Source of the DNA: Herbaspirillum sp. GW103
Lineage (GTDB): Bacteria > Pseudomonadota > Gammaproteobacteria > Burkholderiales > Burkholderiaceae_D
Direction of reading: 5' to 3'
Assembly: GCF_000261365.1 (NCBI RefSeq)
Contig: NZ_AJVC01000004.1
Coordinates: 744,001 to 808,000 of the forward strand
DNA length: 64,000 nucleotides
Position 1 is the stretch's first letter. Each line of letters opens with the position of its first letter. A program made the translations under genes and the position numbers. Below are positions 9,217-18,268 of this stretch, piece after piece. The notes below the pieces were generated by a model, which saw only the letters and a program-made list of their open reading frames with translations, ran no database searches and was not told where the DNA came from.

Positions 9217-10338
9217 ATGTCCGATCTTGCTACTTTTGCCAAATTGGCGCGTTCAAACGCGCAACTTCCAGTCCACGTCTACTTCGACGAACCGCTCCAT
9301 CAGCGGGAACTGAAACAACTCTTCCAGCAAGGACCTCGTTACGTCGGCCATGAGCTGATGGTGCCCGAAGCGGGTGACTATGCCACGCTGCCGTGGGAAA
9401 ACGAAGGCCGCATGCTGGTGCGCAATGCGCAGGGTATTGAACTGCTGTCCAACGTGTGCCGTCACCGCCAGGCCAAGATGCTTGATGGTCGCGGCCATGC
9501 TGCCAACATCGTCTGTCCCCTGCATCGCTGGACCTACGATCTGAAGGGCGAACTGATCGGCGCGCCGCATTTCGGCGAGACGCCGTGCATGAACCTGTCC
9601 AAGACTGCGCTGCAAAGCTGGAACGGGCTGCTGTTCGAGAACAACGGCGTCAACATCGCCGACAAGCTCAAACACCTGGGTGTGACGCGCGATCTGGATT
9701 TCTCGGGCTATCTGTACGACCACACCGAAGTGCACGAGTGCGACTACAACTGGAAGACCTTCATTGAGGTCTATCTGGAGGATTACCACGTCGAGCCCTT
9801 CCATCCTGGCCTGGGCAACTTCGTGAGCTGCTCCGATCTGAAGTGGGAATTCGGCCGCGACTACAGCGTCCAGACCGTGGGCGTGAACCACGGCCTGATC
9901 AAGTCCGGCTCGCCCACCTACGCCAAGTGGCAGGAAAAGCTGCTGCAGTTCTCCAACGGCAAGCCGCCCAAGTACGGCGCCATCTGGTTGACGCTCTACC
10001 CCAACATCATGGTGGAGTGGTATCCGCACGTGCTGGTGGTGTCCACGCTCTGGCCGACCGGTCCGCAGAAGACCACCAATGTGGTGGAGTTCTACTATCC
10101 GGAAGAGATCGCCCTCTTCGAACGCGAACTGGTGCAAGCCGAGCGCGCCGCCTACATGGAGACCTGCGTCGAGGATGACGAGATCGCCCAGCGCATGGAT
10201 GCCGGTCGTCGTATACTGATGGATCGCGGCACCAGCGAAGTCGGTCCCTACCAGTCGCCCATGGAAGACGGCATGCAGCACTTCCACGAGTGGTATCGCC
10301 AGCAGCTGGACGTGCCGCAGGGAACCAGCACACCATAA
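9217..10338 (+). CDS. Aromatic-ring-hydroxylating dioxygenase alpha subunit (Rieske non-haem iron oxygenase)
   Basis: 373 residues. The Rieske [2Fe-2S] ligands are C81-x-H83 and C100-x2-H103. The mononuclear iron site is visible in 'EDYHVEPFH' (D189, H191, H196), with the conserved 'NWK' at 178-180. The C-terminal catalytic domain is of the START/Bet v1-like type. No ferredoxin reductase, ferredoxin or beta subunit gene flanks it, so electrons must come from a remote partner. Family members hydroxylate aromatics, carnitine, choline-like or betaine-like substrates; the substrate is not deducible. The ATG at 9217 (SDLATF...) was preferred because the upstream in-frame extension lies in AT-rich promoter-like DNA and is not protein-like. 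A strong terminator follows at 10457-10494. Confidence 0.9.
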   Translation: MSDLATFAKLARSNAQLPVHVYFDEPLHQRELKQLFQQGPRYVGHELMVPEAGDYATLPWENEGRMLVRNAQGIELLSNVCRHRQAKMLDGRGHAANIVCPLHRWTYDLKGELIGAPHFGETPCMNLSKTALQSWNGLLFENNGVNIADKLKHLGVTRDLDFSGYLYDHTEVHECDYNWKTFIEVYLEDYHVEPFHPGLGNFVSCSDLKWEFGRDYSVQTVGVNHGLIKSGSPTYAKWQEKLLQFSNGKPPKYGAIWLTLYPNIMVEWYPHVLVVSTLWPTGPQKTTNVVEFYYPEEIALFERELVQAERAAYMETCVEDDEIAQRMDAGRRILMDRGTSEVGPYQSPMEDGMQHFHEWYRQQLDVPQGTSTP

Positions 10339-10456
10339 CCAGGCCCACAGGCCGCGCAGGGGGAAAGCAGATGCAGGCAACGCGGCAAGCTCACGACGGA
10401 CGCAATCTGCGTCGTCATTGTCCGCCGCCCTCGCCCGACCTCTGCTCCTGCTGCAC

Positions 10457-10494
10457 AACGGCAGCCCCGGTTCACGCCGGGGCTGCCGTTTTCT
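10457..10494 (+). terminator. Intrinsic terminator after the Rieske oxygenase gene
   Basis: A 14-bp stem, AACGGCAGCCCCGG paired with CCGGGGCTGCCGTT, around a TTCACG loop, followed by TTCTTT. It lies 119 nt after the oxygenase stop and 75 nt before the EamA transporter start. Confidence 0.85.
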
Positions 10495-10568
10495 TTGGCA
10501 CCGGCGCCTGCCCGGCTCTTACTGCCTGCGCCTTGCTCCTTCTCCCCTCACTCTACTGAACCGCCGCC

Positions 10569-11486
10569 ATGCAATCGCTCTGGATGCTCGTTGCCTCATT
10601 CCTCTTTGCCGTCATGGGTGCGTGCGTCAAGCTCGCCAGCAGTTACTACTCGACGTCGGAGATCGTGCTCTGCCGGGGCGTGATCGGCGTGCTCTTCATC
10701 CTCGGTCTGATCCGTGTGCGCGGCGGCACGCTGCGCACCCCCTTCCCGCGCGATCACTTCATCCGCGGCGGCGTGGGCGTGATCTCGTTGTGGATGTGGT
10801 TCTACTCGTTCAGCCTGCTGCCGGTGGCGACGGCGACGACGCTGAACTACATGTCCTCGATCTGGATCGCGGTGATGCTGTTCGTGGCCGGCTGGTGGCA
10901 GGGACAGAAGAAATTTGAATGGGGACTGGCCGGCACGGTGGCGCTGAGCTTCCTGGGCGTGGCACTCTTGATGCGGCCTTCGCTCAATGCCGAGCAGTTG
11001 CTGGGCGGTGCCATCTCGCTGGCCTCCGGCGTACTCTCGGCACTGGTGTACCTGCAGGTGCGCAAGCTGGGACTGCTGGGGGAACCGGAGTACCGCGTGG
11101 TGTTCTACTTTTCTGCCACCGGCGTTCTGGCCGGTCTGATCGGTAGCGTGGTGACCGGCCGCGTACCGCTATGGCACAGCCATTCCTGGATCGGTGCACT
11201 GCTGGTGCTCATGATAGGCTTGACGGCCACCACCGCGCAGATTGCCATGACGCGCGCCTACCGGCTCGGCAATACGCTGGTCACCGCCAACCTGCAATAC
11301 ACCGGCATCGTCTTTTCCAGCCTCTTCGGGGTGCTGATCTGGGGCGACGCGCCGGGCTGGATCGGCTGGCTGGGCATGGCCATCATCCTGGCCAGCGGCA
11401 TGTTGGCCACCTATCGCAACCAGCGCAAGACTCAGGCGCTGGCCAGGAACGTTCCCAAGGTGGACCCGATCGCCACCGAAGTGTGA
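10569..11486 (+). CDS. EamA/DMT-family transporter
   Basis: 305 residues with ten hydrophobic segments arranged as two repeated five-helix EamA halves (first half to about residue 140, second from about 150 to 285), ending in a basic/hydrophilic tail. Proteins of this drug/metabolite transporter family export amino acids, nucleosides or other small metabolites across the inner membrane; specificity cannot be read from sequence. The ATG at 10569 follows a weak ribosome site. The sulfurtransferase gene begins 50 nt downstream on the same strand and may be cotranscribed. Confidence 0.88.
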   Translation: MQSLWMLVASFLFAVMGACVKLASSYYSTSEIVLCRGVIGVLFILGLIRVRGGTLRTPFPRDHFIRGGVGVISLWMWFYSFSLLPVATATTLNYMSSIWIAVMLFVAGWWQGQKKFEWGLAGTVALSFLGVALLMRPSLNAEQLLGGAISLASGVLSALVYLQVRKLGLLGEPEYRVVFYFSATGVLAGLIGSVVTGRVPLWHSHSWIGALLVLMIGLTATTAQIAMTRAYRLGNTLVTANLQYTGIVFSSLFGVLIWGDAPGWIGWLGMAIILASGMLATYRNQRKTQALARNVPKVDPIATEV

Positions 11487-11536
11487 ATCACCGAATCCTG
11501 CCCGTCTGCAGGGCCTATGAACAAAAGGAGAGCCTC

Positions 11537-12394
11537 ATGACCTATCAGACCCTCATCAGCGCCAGCGAGCTGAAGTCGCGCGCGCAATATCTGAACATTG
11601 TTGTCGTGGATTGCCGTCACGACCTGAGCAACCCCGCCTTCGGCCGCGAAGCCTACGCTGCCGGCCACCTGCCGCAGGCACGCTTTGCCCATCTGGATGA
11701 GTTGCTCTCCGGTCCCAAGACCGATGCCGCCGGGCGCTTCCACGGTCGCCATCCGCTGCCGGACCGTCAGCAGTTCGTGCAGGCCATGCGCGAGCTGGGC
11801 ATCAACAACGACACCCAGGTGGTGGCCTATGACGCCCAAGGCGGCATGTATGCCGCGCGCCTGTGGTGGCTGCTGCGCTGGATCGGCCACGGCGACGTGG
11901 CCGTACTCGATGGCGGCATGGCGGCCTGGCAGGCACTGGGCGAGACCCTCACCAGCGAGATACCTGGACCGGCGGTGCCCGGCAACATCCAGGATCTCTC
12001 CTCGCTGGTAAAGACGGTGGATGCGCAAACCCTGCTGGACAATCTCAAGAGCCAGACGCTGCAGGTGGTCGATGCACGCGCACCGGACCGCTTCCGCGGC
12101 GAGAACGAAACCATTGATGCCGTGGGCGGCCATATCCCGGGCGCGAAGAATCGCTTCTTCAAGGACAATCTGCAAGCCGATGGCCACTTCAAGAGTGCCG
12201 CTCAACTGCGCGAGGAATGGCTGTCGGTGCTGGGTGACCCGCAGGCCGCAGTGATGCAGTGCGGCTCGGGCGTGACAGCCTGCCACAACCTGCTGGCGCT
12301 GGAAGTGGCGGGCTTGCCGGGGGCGCATTTGTATCCGGGCTCGTGGAGCGAATGGAGTTCCGATCCGCAGCGCCCGGTGGCCACCGGCCACTGA
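11537..12394 (+). CDS. sseA: 3-mercaptopyruvate sulfurtransferase (two-domain rhodanese)
   Basis: 285 residues with tandem rhodanese domains. The C-terminal catalytic loop reads C242-GSGVTA, the mercaptopyruvate-sulfurtransferase version of the active site rather than the thiosulfate-preferring CRKGVTA loop. The N-terminal domain has lost the cysteine, as usual. The enzyme transfers sulfane sulfur from 3-mercaptopyruvate to thiols or cyanide. The ATG at 11537 has AAAGGAGAG upstream. It faces the chpA-like kinase gene convergently across 79 nt. Confidence 0.93.
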   Translation: MTYQTLISASELKSRAQYLNIVVVDCRHDLSNPAFGREAYAAGHLPQARFAHLDELLSGPKTDAAGRFHGRHPLPDRQQFVQAMRELGINNDTQVVAYDAQGGMYAARLWWLLRWIGHGDVAVLDGGMAAWQALGETLTSEIPGPAVPGNIQDLSSLVKTVDAQTLLDNLKSQTLQVVDARAPDRFRGENETIDAVGGHIPGAKNRFFKDNLQADGHFKSAAQLREEWLSVLGDPQAAVMQCGSGVTACHNLLALEVAGLPGAHLYPGSWSEWSSDPQRPVATGH

Positions 12395-12473
12395 CAGGCG
12401 CAGCCAGCGGTCCCTGGCGAACGTGTGCCTGGTGCGAACGCCGAAGCAGGCGCCGCTGGCCCGCCCAAGACCA

Positions 12474-14675
12474 CTATCGTACGTTGGCAGCCGCCGCGCC
12501 GTCATCGACACGGCGCGAGCCGGCCAGCAGCAGCGGGTTGATGATGAGCACGATCTGCCCGTCTCCCAGCACGGTGGCACCGACCATGCCGGACAGCGTA
12601 GCCACCTGCGGCCCGACCGGCTTGACCACCACTTCGCGGTTGCCGCTGACGTGATCGGCCATGATGACCATCAGTTCATCGCCGTTCTTGATGAGCAAGG
12701 CAAAGGCCGAATCCGCATCACCACTGCCTGGCGGCGACACCGGCGGCGGCTCGTCCAGCAGGCTGTGCAGTGGATGCAGCGCCAGTTGCCGGCCATTGAC
12801 CTCCAATGCGCGCTGCGCCAACGCCTGGCGCGCCTGTTGGCTGCGCAGCTGGATCACGCTGCCGATGAGGGTGGAGGGGATGGCGTACTGCTGCTGCCCG
12901 TGGTGCAGCAGGCAGACCTGCTGCACCGCCAGCGACAGCGGCAGATAGAGCGTGAAGAGCACGCCCTGCCCCGGCCACGAATGCACGGTGATGCGCCCGC
13001 CCAGCGCGGCCACTTCGGCGCGCACCACATCCATGCCGATGCCGCGCCCGGCCAGGGCCGAGACCTGAGCGCTGGTGCTGAAGCCGGGTTCGAAGATCAG
13101 CTCGGCCAGGCGCGCCTCGCTCCAGTGCTCCACGCCGGGCAGACCACGTTGCAGCGCCTTGCGGCGAATGGCGGCGAGGTCCAGGCCGTGGCCATCGTCG
13201 CGCACGCGGATGACGGCTTCATTGCCTTCGTGCCCGGCCTGGATGCGCAGGTGGCCGCTGGCCGGCTTGCCGGCCGCGCGGCGCAAGGGCGCCTCCTCGA
13301 TGCCGTGTACGGCGGCATTGCGCAGCAGGTGTTCCAATGGCCCCATGAGGCGCTCCAGGATGGCGCGGTCGATCTGCAGGCGGCAGTCCGACAGGTCCAG
13401 CGCCAGGGGCTTCCCGGTTTCGGCCGCGACCTGGCGCGCCAGGTGCTGCATGCGAGGCTCCATGCTGTTGAACTTGACCATGCGTGCATGAATAAGCTCC
13501 TGTTGCAGCTCACGCGTGGTGCGACCTTGCAGCCGCAGCCCTTCCCGGGTTTTCATCACCCGCTGCAACAACTGCTTCTGGCGCGCCATGGCGGCCGCCA
13601 GGGCTGCTTCCATGACCTGGGCCAGCTCGCTCAGGCCTGCGCTGGCGTCACCTCGGGGGACCAGGCTGCCCTGCTCCAAGCCGCGCTGCCAGCGCCGCAA
13701 CTGCCGGGCCAGGGAGTCCAGTTCTTCACCCAGTACGCGAGCATCGCCCTGCAGGGCGCCTATTTCATTGTCCAGCTGGGCACGGCTGATCGACACTTCA
13801 CCCACCTGGTTCAGCAGCCTGTCCAGCACGGTGGTGCGGATACGTACCAGCGGCGCAGTCAGCCGTCCCTCGGCGGCCTTGCTGCCCGGCGCGGGGGCGG
13901 GCATGGTCGCGCTGGTGGCAGCACCGGGCAGGGCAACCAGGCCCTGCTCCAGGATGCTGAAATGTTCTACCGCCTGGTCATACAGGGCCAGCAAGGCAGC
14001 CACGCTGCGCGGCGCAGGACTACCGGGGCTGCCCAGCCGTTGCAAGGCGCCTTCCATGTCATGCAGGCAGCGGCTCAGGTGCAGTGCCCCCACCATGCGC
14101 GCGCTGCCCTTGAGCGTATGCAGGGGACGCGCCAGTTCGGCCAGCAGACTGCTCTCGACGGCATCGGGATGCTCGCCCTCGGGCAGCACCAGCAAGGTCT
14201 CGCCGATGCCGGCGATGAGCTCTTGCGCCTCCTCCAGGAACACCGGCAGCAGCACCGGATCGATGACTTCGGGCGGCAAGCGGGTCGCCGGCGTCAAGGC
14301 TCCGTCCAACTGGGCTGACAAGGTCTGGATGCCGGCTTCGATGAGATCTTGCAGGCCCGCCTGCACGCCAGCCTCGCTGCAGTGCTGCAGCTGTTGCAGC
14401 AGGCCCGAGGCCGACTCGGCAAAGACGCTGGCGCCGCTGTTGGCGGCGTAATCGCGCAGCGCCGCCAGCGTACGCAAGACCAGGGCGGGCAGTCGCGGCG
14501 CACCGTCTCCCTGACCGAGGCGGGCGGCCCAGGCGGCGCTTTGCTGGCGCACGATCACCAGCAGCGGACGCAAGGTCTCGCGCAAGCGTTCGTCAACGCC
14601 GCCCGGGCGTACGTCGGCTGAGGTGACGACCGAGGAAGGGCACTGGGCGGCTGGCATGTCGTGTCCGGTGATCAT
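12474..14675 (-). CDS. ChpA/PilL-like CheA-type histidine kinase without a receiver domain
   Basis: 733 residues. After an N-terminal helical region there is one clear Hpt domain with phospho-acceptor H186 in 'LHTLKGSARMVG'. A dimerisation coiled coil follows ('LDRLLNQVGEVSISRAQLDNE' region), then the ATPase with N box 'LLRNAAVHGIEE', G1 'RDDGHGLDL' and G2 'GRGIGMDVV', and a C-terminal CheW-like domain ending in 'QIVLIINPLLL'. Pil-Chp kinases normally end with a CheY-like receiver; here a TAG at 12474 stops the protein directly after the CheW domain, and only 79 nt separate it from the convergent sseA. Only one recognisable Hpt is present, fewer than in Pseudomonas ChpA. The ATG at 14675 is chosen over an upstream TTG; neither has a strong ribosome site. 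It is cotranscribed with pilJ, 15 nt upstream. Confidence 0.88.
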   Translation of the reverse strand: MITGHDMPAAQCPSSVVTSADVRPGGVDERLRETLRPLLVIVRQQSAAWAARLGQGDGAPRLPALVLRTLAALRDYAANSGASVFAESASGLLQQLQHCSEAGVQAGLQDLIEAGIQTLSAQLDGALTPATRLPPEVIDPVLLPVFLEEAQELIAGIGETLLVLPEGEHPDAVESSLLAELARPLHTLKGSARMVGALHLSRCLHDMEGALQRLGSPGSPAPRSVAALLALYDQAVEHFSILEQGLVALPGAATSATMPAPAPGSKAAEGRLTAPLVRIRTTVLDRLLNQVGEVSISRAQLDNEIGALQGDARVLGEELDSLARQLRRWQRGLEQGSLVPRGDASAGLSELAQVMEAALAAAMARQKQLLQRVMKTREGLRLQGRTTRELQQELIHARMVKFNSMEPRMQHLARQVAAETGKPLALDLSDCRLQIDRAILERLMGPLEHLLRNAAVHGIEEAPLRRAAGKPASGHLRIQAGHEGNEAVIRVRDDGHGLDLAAIRRKALQRGLPGVEHWSEARLAELIFEPGFSTSAQVSALAGRGIGMDVVRAEVAALGGRITVHSWPGQGVLFTLYLPLSLAVQQVCLLHHGQQQYAIPSTLIGSVIQLRSQQARQALAQRALEVNGRQLALHPLHSLLDEPPPVSPPGSGDADSAFALLIKNGDELMVIMADHVSGNREVVVKPVGPQVATLSGMVGATVLGDGQIVLIINPLLLAGSRRVDDGAAAANVR

Positions 14676-14690
14676 GGGCGGCAATCGGGG

Positions 14691-16865
14691 TCAAGTCACC
14701 TTGATGCGGAAGCGCGAGACCGAGCTTTCCAGCTGGCGGGCGGCATCCCACAATTCTTCATACAGCGTGGACACCTGCTCGCGGCTCTGCTCGATGATGT
14801 CGTTCTCGCGCAGGATGCCCTGGATCTGCTGGGCCACGCCATTGGCCGACACCGCCTGCCCGCGGGTGGATACGGCCATGCCCTGGATCAGTTCGGCCAG
14901 GCGCTTGGAGACGCTGCGGATATCGGCCAGGGCACTGCCGGCTGCATCCGACAGCACGGCACCATCAGTGACGCCGGTGGTGGATTTTTCCATCGCCACC
15001 ACGACGTCGCGGGTATCGGCCTGGATCATCCTGACCAGCGCGCCGATTTCGCGCGTGGCGGCACTGGAGCGCTCGGCCAGGTGCTGCACTTCCTCGGCCA
15101 CCACCGAGAAGCCGCGCCCGGCCTCGCCTGCCGAGGCGGCCTGGATGGCGGCATTGAGCGCGAGCACATTGGTGCGCTCGGTAATGTCGGAAATGAGCTC
15201 GGTGATCTCCCCGATCATCTGCGACGAGGCTCCCAAGCGCTTGATGCGCTCGGAGGTCTCGCGGATCTGCTCTCCGATGCCGTCCATGGCCTTGACCGCA
15301 TCTTCCACCGCGCGCGCGCCACGCTCGGCCACCACCACGGCGTGGCGGGCGACATCGGCGGATTCGTCGGCCGAGACCGAGATACCGGTGATGTGATTGG
15401 ACATTTCCAGCATGGCCTGGGCGATGCGCTGGATGCGCCGCGCCTGGGCCCGCGCGGCGGCGCCCAGCTCGGTGGTGGTGCCGCGCACATGTTCGGAACT
15501 GTGCGCCACCTTGGCGGCCATCTGCGTGACCTGCTCGACCAGACCGCGCAGGGCTTCGACGGTGTAGTTGACGGAGTCGGCGATGGCTCCGGTGACATCA
15601 TCCGATACCGTGGTATGCACCGTCAGGTCGCCATCGGCCACGCGCTGCAGCTCGGTCATCAGGCGCAGCACGGCAGCCTGGGTCAGGTGGTTGGCGCGCA
15701 TGGCCTTTTCTTCTTCCTGCTGGGCCAGCTGACGCTGCAGCTCGGCCTCCTGGCGCCGCAGCTCGGCGGCGGCGGCGTTGTTGCGGCTGCTCTGCAACTG
15801 CACCAGGGCAATCCCGATGGCACTCAAGAGTGCCAGCGCCATCGCGCAGAGCACCGCCCAGAAGGTCCAGGAACGCGCTTTCAGGGCCACCCGGTAGGCT
15901 TCCTGCAGGTCGGTCAGATGGCGCTTGAGGGTCTCGTTTTCAGTGAAGACCAACTGCTCGGAACGCTTGGCCGCGATGAAATTCTGCAGATTGCCCAGAA
16001 TGCCGGTGACCTGCGGCTGGTAATCGCCGAAGACCCGCGTGAGGTCCTGCAGCTTGGTACGCAGGTCGGGATCGCTGGCAGCCCGCAGGCGCAGCATGTC
16101 GTTGCCCTCCAGCAGACTCTTGAGCAGATCGCCGAAGGCGGTGATGTCCTTGCCGAGCATGAAGGCGGTTTCGGCGTTGACGCCATCGGAGGTGAGGAAC
16201 TCATTGGAGCTGCGACCCAGGCGCAGGGTCAGCATCACCAGCTGGCTGGCAGCGGTCATCTCGCGCGTGGTCGGGCGGCCCTGGGACTGCAGCATGGCGA
16301 TCTGCTCGCTCAGGTCCAGCATGACCGGCAGCAGTTCGTTGAGCCGCTTCAGGGTAGTGCCGAACCCGGTCAGTTCCCTTTCCATGCCGAGGATGGTCTC
16401 GGCCGCCAGGTCGGTACGGCGCCACAGACGTGCCACGTTCTCCAGCGCCGGCTTGAGGGCAGGATCAGGCAGGCCGATATTTTGTCCCTGGTAGGGCCCG
16501 CCGCTGCTGAGCAACAGCAGCCCGCGATTGAATTCGAGACGGCTCTGCGCCAGTTGCACAAAGGCCTGTGGATTGCCCTGTATGGCATTGGGCACGGCCT
16601 TGCCGATGCGCTGGGAGTGCATCACCAGGTCCGATGCCAGATTGGTCTGCAGGGTGGCCAGCAGATACAGGCGCGCTCCCAGCCACATGAACAGGCACAG
16701 CGCGGCCAGCGACAGCGCCAGCACGCCCAGCAGCACCCGGGTCTGGGTGCGCAGTGAATAACGATGCAGCCAGGGCAGGCGCAGACCGCTGCCAGGCGGC
16801 ACGGCAGGCCGCCTGGCAGCGGCCACGGCATTCTTTTTCGACAGAGACGGCAAGGTCGGTTCCAT
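14691..16865 (-). CDS. pilJ: PilJ-like methyl-accepting chemotaxis transducer of the pilus chemosensory system
   Basis: 724 residues. A cytoplasmic N-terminus leads to membrane segment 1 (about 43-65), a periplasmic helical PilJ-type sensor of about 280 residues, membrane segment 2 (about 340-362), a HAMP-like linker, and a cytoplasmic signalling domain whose hairpin tip reads '[21 protein letters not shown]'. That tip contacts the kinase and the CheW-like adaptor. PilJ proteins sense surface contact or type IV pilus tension. The gene sits between pilI and the chpA-like kinase, the canonical order. Confidence 0.9.
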   Translation of the reverse strand: MEPTLPSLSKKNAVAAARRPAVPPGSGLRLPWLHRYSLRTQTRVLLGVLALSLAALCLFMWLGARLYLLATLQTNLASDLVMHSQRIGKAVPNAIQGNPQAFVQLAQSRLEFNRGLLLLSSGGPYQGQNIGLPDPALKPALENVARLWRRTDLAAETILGMERELTGFGTTLKRLNELLPVMLDLSEQIAMLQSQGRPTTREMTAASQLVMLTLRLGRSSNEFLTSDGVNAETAFMLGKDITAFGDLLKSLLEGNDMLRLRAASDPDLRTKLQDLTRVFGDYQPQVTGILGNLQNFIAAKRSEQLVFTENETLKRHLTDLQEAYRVALKARSWTFWAVLCAMALALLSAIGIALVQLQSSRNNAAAAELRRQEAELQRQLAQQEEEKAMRANHLTQAAVLRLMTELQRVADGDLTVHTTVSDDVTGAIADSVNYTVEALRGLVEQVTQMAAKVAHSSEHVRGTTTELGAAARAQARRIQRIAQAMLEMSNHITGISVSADESADVARHAVVVAERGARAVEDAVKAMDGIGEQIRETSERIKRLGASSQMIGEITELISDITERTNVLALNAAIQAASAGEAGRGFSVVAEEVQHLAERSSAATREIGALVRMIQADTRDVVVAMEKSTTGVTDGAVLSDAAGSALADIRSVSKRLAELIQGMAVSTRGQAVSANGVAQQIQGILRENDIIEQSREQVSTLYEELWDAARQLESSVSRFRIKVT

Positions 16866-16969
16866 GGCCGGTGTTCCTATTCCCTCTTGGCAGATCTCGA
16901 AGATCTTTCGGATTTCTCAGGTATTTCAGGTATTCGTATTGCCCGCACTGCTGATCCGGCGACCCGCTG

Positions 16970-17554
16970 CTAGCGGCCGATCTGCAGGAACCGGCTATCC
17001 TGGATCAACTGCGACAGGTCCAATTCATCCCATTGCTGACCACTGTTGTCTTTATAACGTCCGTTGATGCCCGGTAACGCGATTTCCGTCTCGAAGTTTT
17101 TCGATATTCGCGTCATTTCTGTGATGTCTCGCAAGCCCAGGACGCGTGAGAGCAGCAAAGCGCAATGGGGCGCCAGGCCATCGGCCAGCAGCAAGGCATG
17201 ACTACCGCGCCCGATTTCCTGCAATGCGGCCTCGGCCAGTCCCATGAGGTCAGCCAGGCCGATGAGACTGCCGCGGATGTTGAGCAGACCGAGAAACCAC
17301 GCCTGCGTGGCCGGGACGGGCGTGACGGGCAGGCCGGCCAGCGGGACGATCTCGCCGGCCTGGGCCAGCGGTATCAGATAGTGCTGCTCGCCCATGGCCA
17401 CCGCCAGGCGGCGTGAGCGCATGCTTTCATTGTCGGACGCGGCCATGCGCGTGATCAGCGAGGCCTGGAACTGCTCCAGCCCCTCGCGCTCCTGCAGGCC
17501 GGGCGAGTCGCAGACGGGGGCTGCATCGATGACGAAATCCTTGGTGTGTGGCAT
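16970..17554 (-). CDS. pilI: PilI-like CheW-domain adaptor
   Basis: 194 residues. A CheW fold occupies roughly residues 45-190 ('LIPLAQAGEIVPLAGL', 'FLGLLNIRGSLIGLADL', then 'SRVLGLRDI'). CheW-like proteins bridge the transducer to the kinase. The gene starts a three-gene operon pilI-pilJ-chpA. In related betaproteobacteria a pilG response-regulator gene usually precedes pilI after the rubredoxin gene; here that place is taken by about 460 nt of non-coding DNA. Confidence 0.88.
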   Translation of the reverse strand: MPHTKDFVIDAAPVCDSPGLQEREGLEQFQASLITRMAASDNESMRSRRLAVAMGEQHYLIPLAQAGEIVPLAGLPVTPVPATQAWFLGLLNIRGSLIGLADLMGLAEAALQEIGRGSHALLLADGLAPHCALLLSRVLGLRDITEMTRISKNFETEIALPGINGRYKDNSGQQWDELDLSQLIQDSRFLQIGR

Positions 17555-18017
17555 ACCAGCCTCATGTGACAGTTGGAAAAGGCCATGTCATCCGGCACGC
17601 CCGGCATGGGCGATGCGCACGCGCGCCATACCGCTCCGGCGGCGCGATGGCGTGGCTGGACTCAATGACAAGACCGTTGGGGGAGGTTGCCTCACGGCGG
17701 ACGGGCGGACATCTGTGCGTCCTGTTTCCGGTCACGCAGGCAAAGCTGGTACTGGAGGAGATTTTACCCAGAAAAGTTCACCGTTTTTCCAGCGGGCAAA
17801 GGGCCTGCACCACCAGGCAGAAAAAATGATGGGAAAACGAGACGAACCCGTGAGATTGGGAGAGTTTGATCCACATCAAATCCCGCCCAGCAGGAAAAAA
17901 GAGCGGGTGTACGGCGCCTCTTCGGGTGAAGGAGACGCCGCCAGCGCAGCGCCAGGAGCCTGGCGCCGGTGCGCGTTGCCGAAACCGTCGGCGGCGGTCA
18001 TTGCGTTCAGGCGGCGA
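17555..18017. other. 463-nt gap where pilG would be expected; no gene seen
   Basis: I read both strands for a receiver-domain gene or a remnant of one and found none: no 'DDS' acidic pocket, no phospho-aspartate strand and no 'K-P' motif in any frame. The right part holds a hairpin 3' of rubredoxin (17895-17939). The left part is presumably the pilI promoter and leader; a TAAAAT at 17764-17769 (minus strand) could be a -10 box but has no good -35. Confidence 0.6.
17895..17939 (-). terminator. Probable intrinsic terminator after rubredoxin
   Basis: On the minus strand an 8-bp stem GGCGTCTC/GAGGCGCC (one G-U pair, 17913-17920 with 17932-17939) is followed about 12 nt later by a run of six T at 17895-17900. 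The distance from stem to T-run is long for a classical terminator, so efficiency is uncertain. Confidence 0.45.
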
Positions 18018-18206
18018 TCAGATCGCCACCATCTCGAAATCTTCCTTGCGGGCGCCACATTCCGGGCAGGTCCAGTTGATGGGGACGTCGTCCCAGCGGG
18101 TGCCTGGGGCGATGCCTTCTTCGGGCAGGCCTGCTTCTTCGTCGTAGATCCAACCACAGATCAGGCACATCCAGGTTTTGAATTCGGTTTGGCTGCTATT
18201 CGTCAC
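18018..18206 (-). CDS. Rubredoxin
   Basis: 62 residues. The four iron ligands are C14-x2-C17 and C47-x2-C50 in the typical 'CLICGWIYDEEAG' and 'CPECGARKEDF' contexts, giving a one-iron electron carrier. A rubredoxin directly upstream of the pilus chemosensory genes, divergent from thiD and hemL, is a recurrent arrangement in Burkholderiales. Its electron partner is not encoded nearby. The divergent intergenic space to thiD is only 62 nt. Confidence 0.97.
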   Translation of the reverse strand: MTNSSQTEFKTWMCLICGWIYDEEAGLPEEGIAPGTRWDDVPINWTCPECGARKEDFEMVAI

Positions 18207-18268
18207 GGCTGACTATCCCTAAAATCAATCAAGTAAAATGCTAAGTCAGCTATCTTAATCTACTCGAC

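Noticed and set aside
12403-12460. Inverted repeat GCCAGCGG...CCGCTGGC between sseA and the chpA-like gene as terminator
   Set aside because: The arms are 42 nt apart and no T-run follows on either strand; it could be chance in GC-rich DNA.
17555-18017. Remnant of a pilG-type receiver gene
   Set aside because: All frames were read for receiver-domain motifs; none of the acidic pocket, phospho-Asp strand or Thr/Lys motifs is present, so I call it absent, not degraded.
18207-18268. TPP riboswitch upstream of thiD
   Set aside because: Only 62 nt separate the divergent rubredoxin and thiD genes, too short for a THI element, and the conserved CUGAGA and ACCUG cores are absent.
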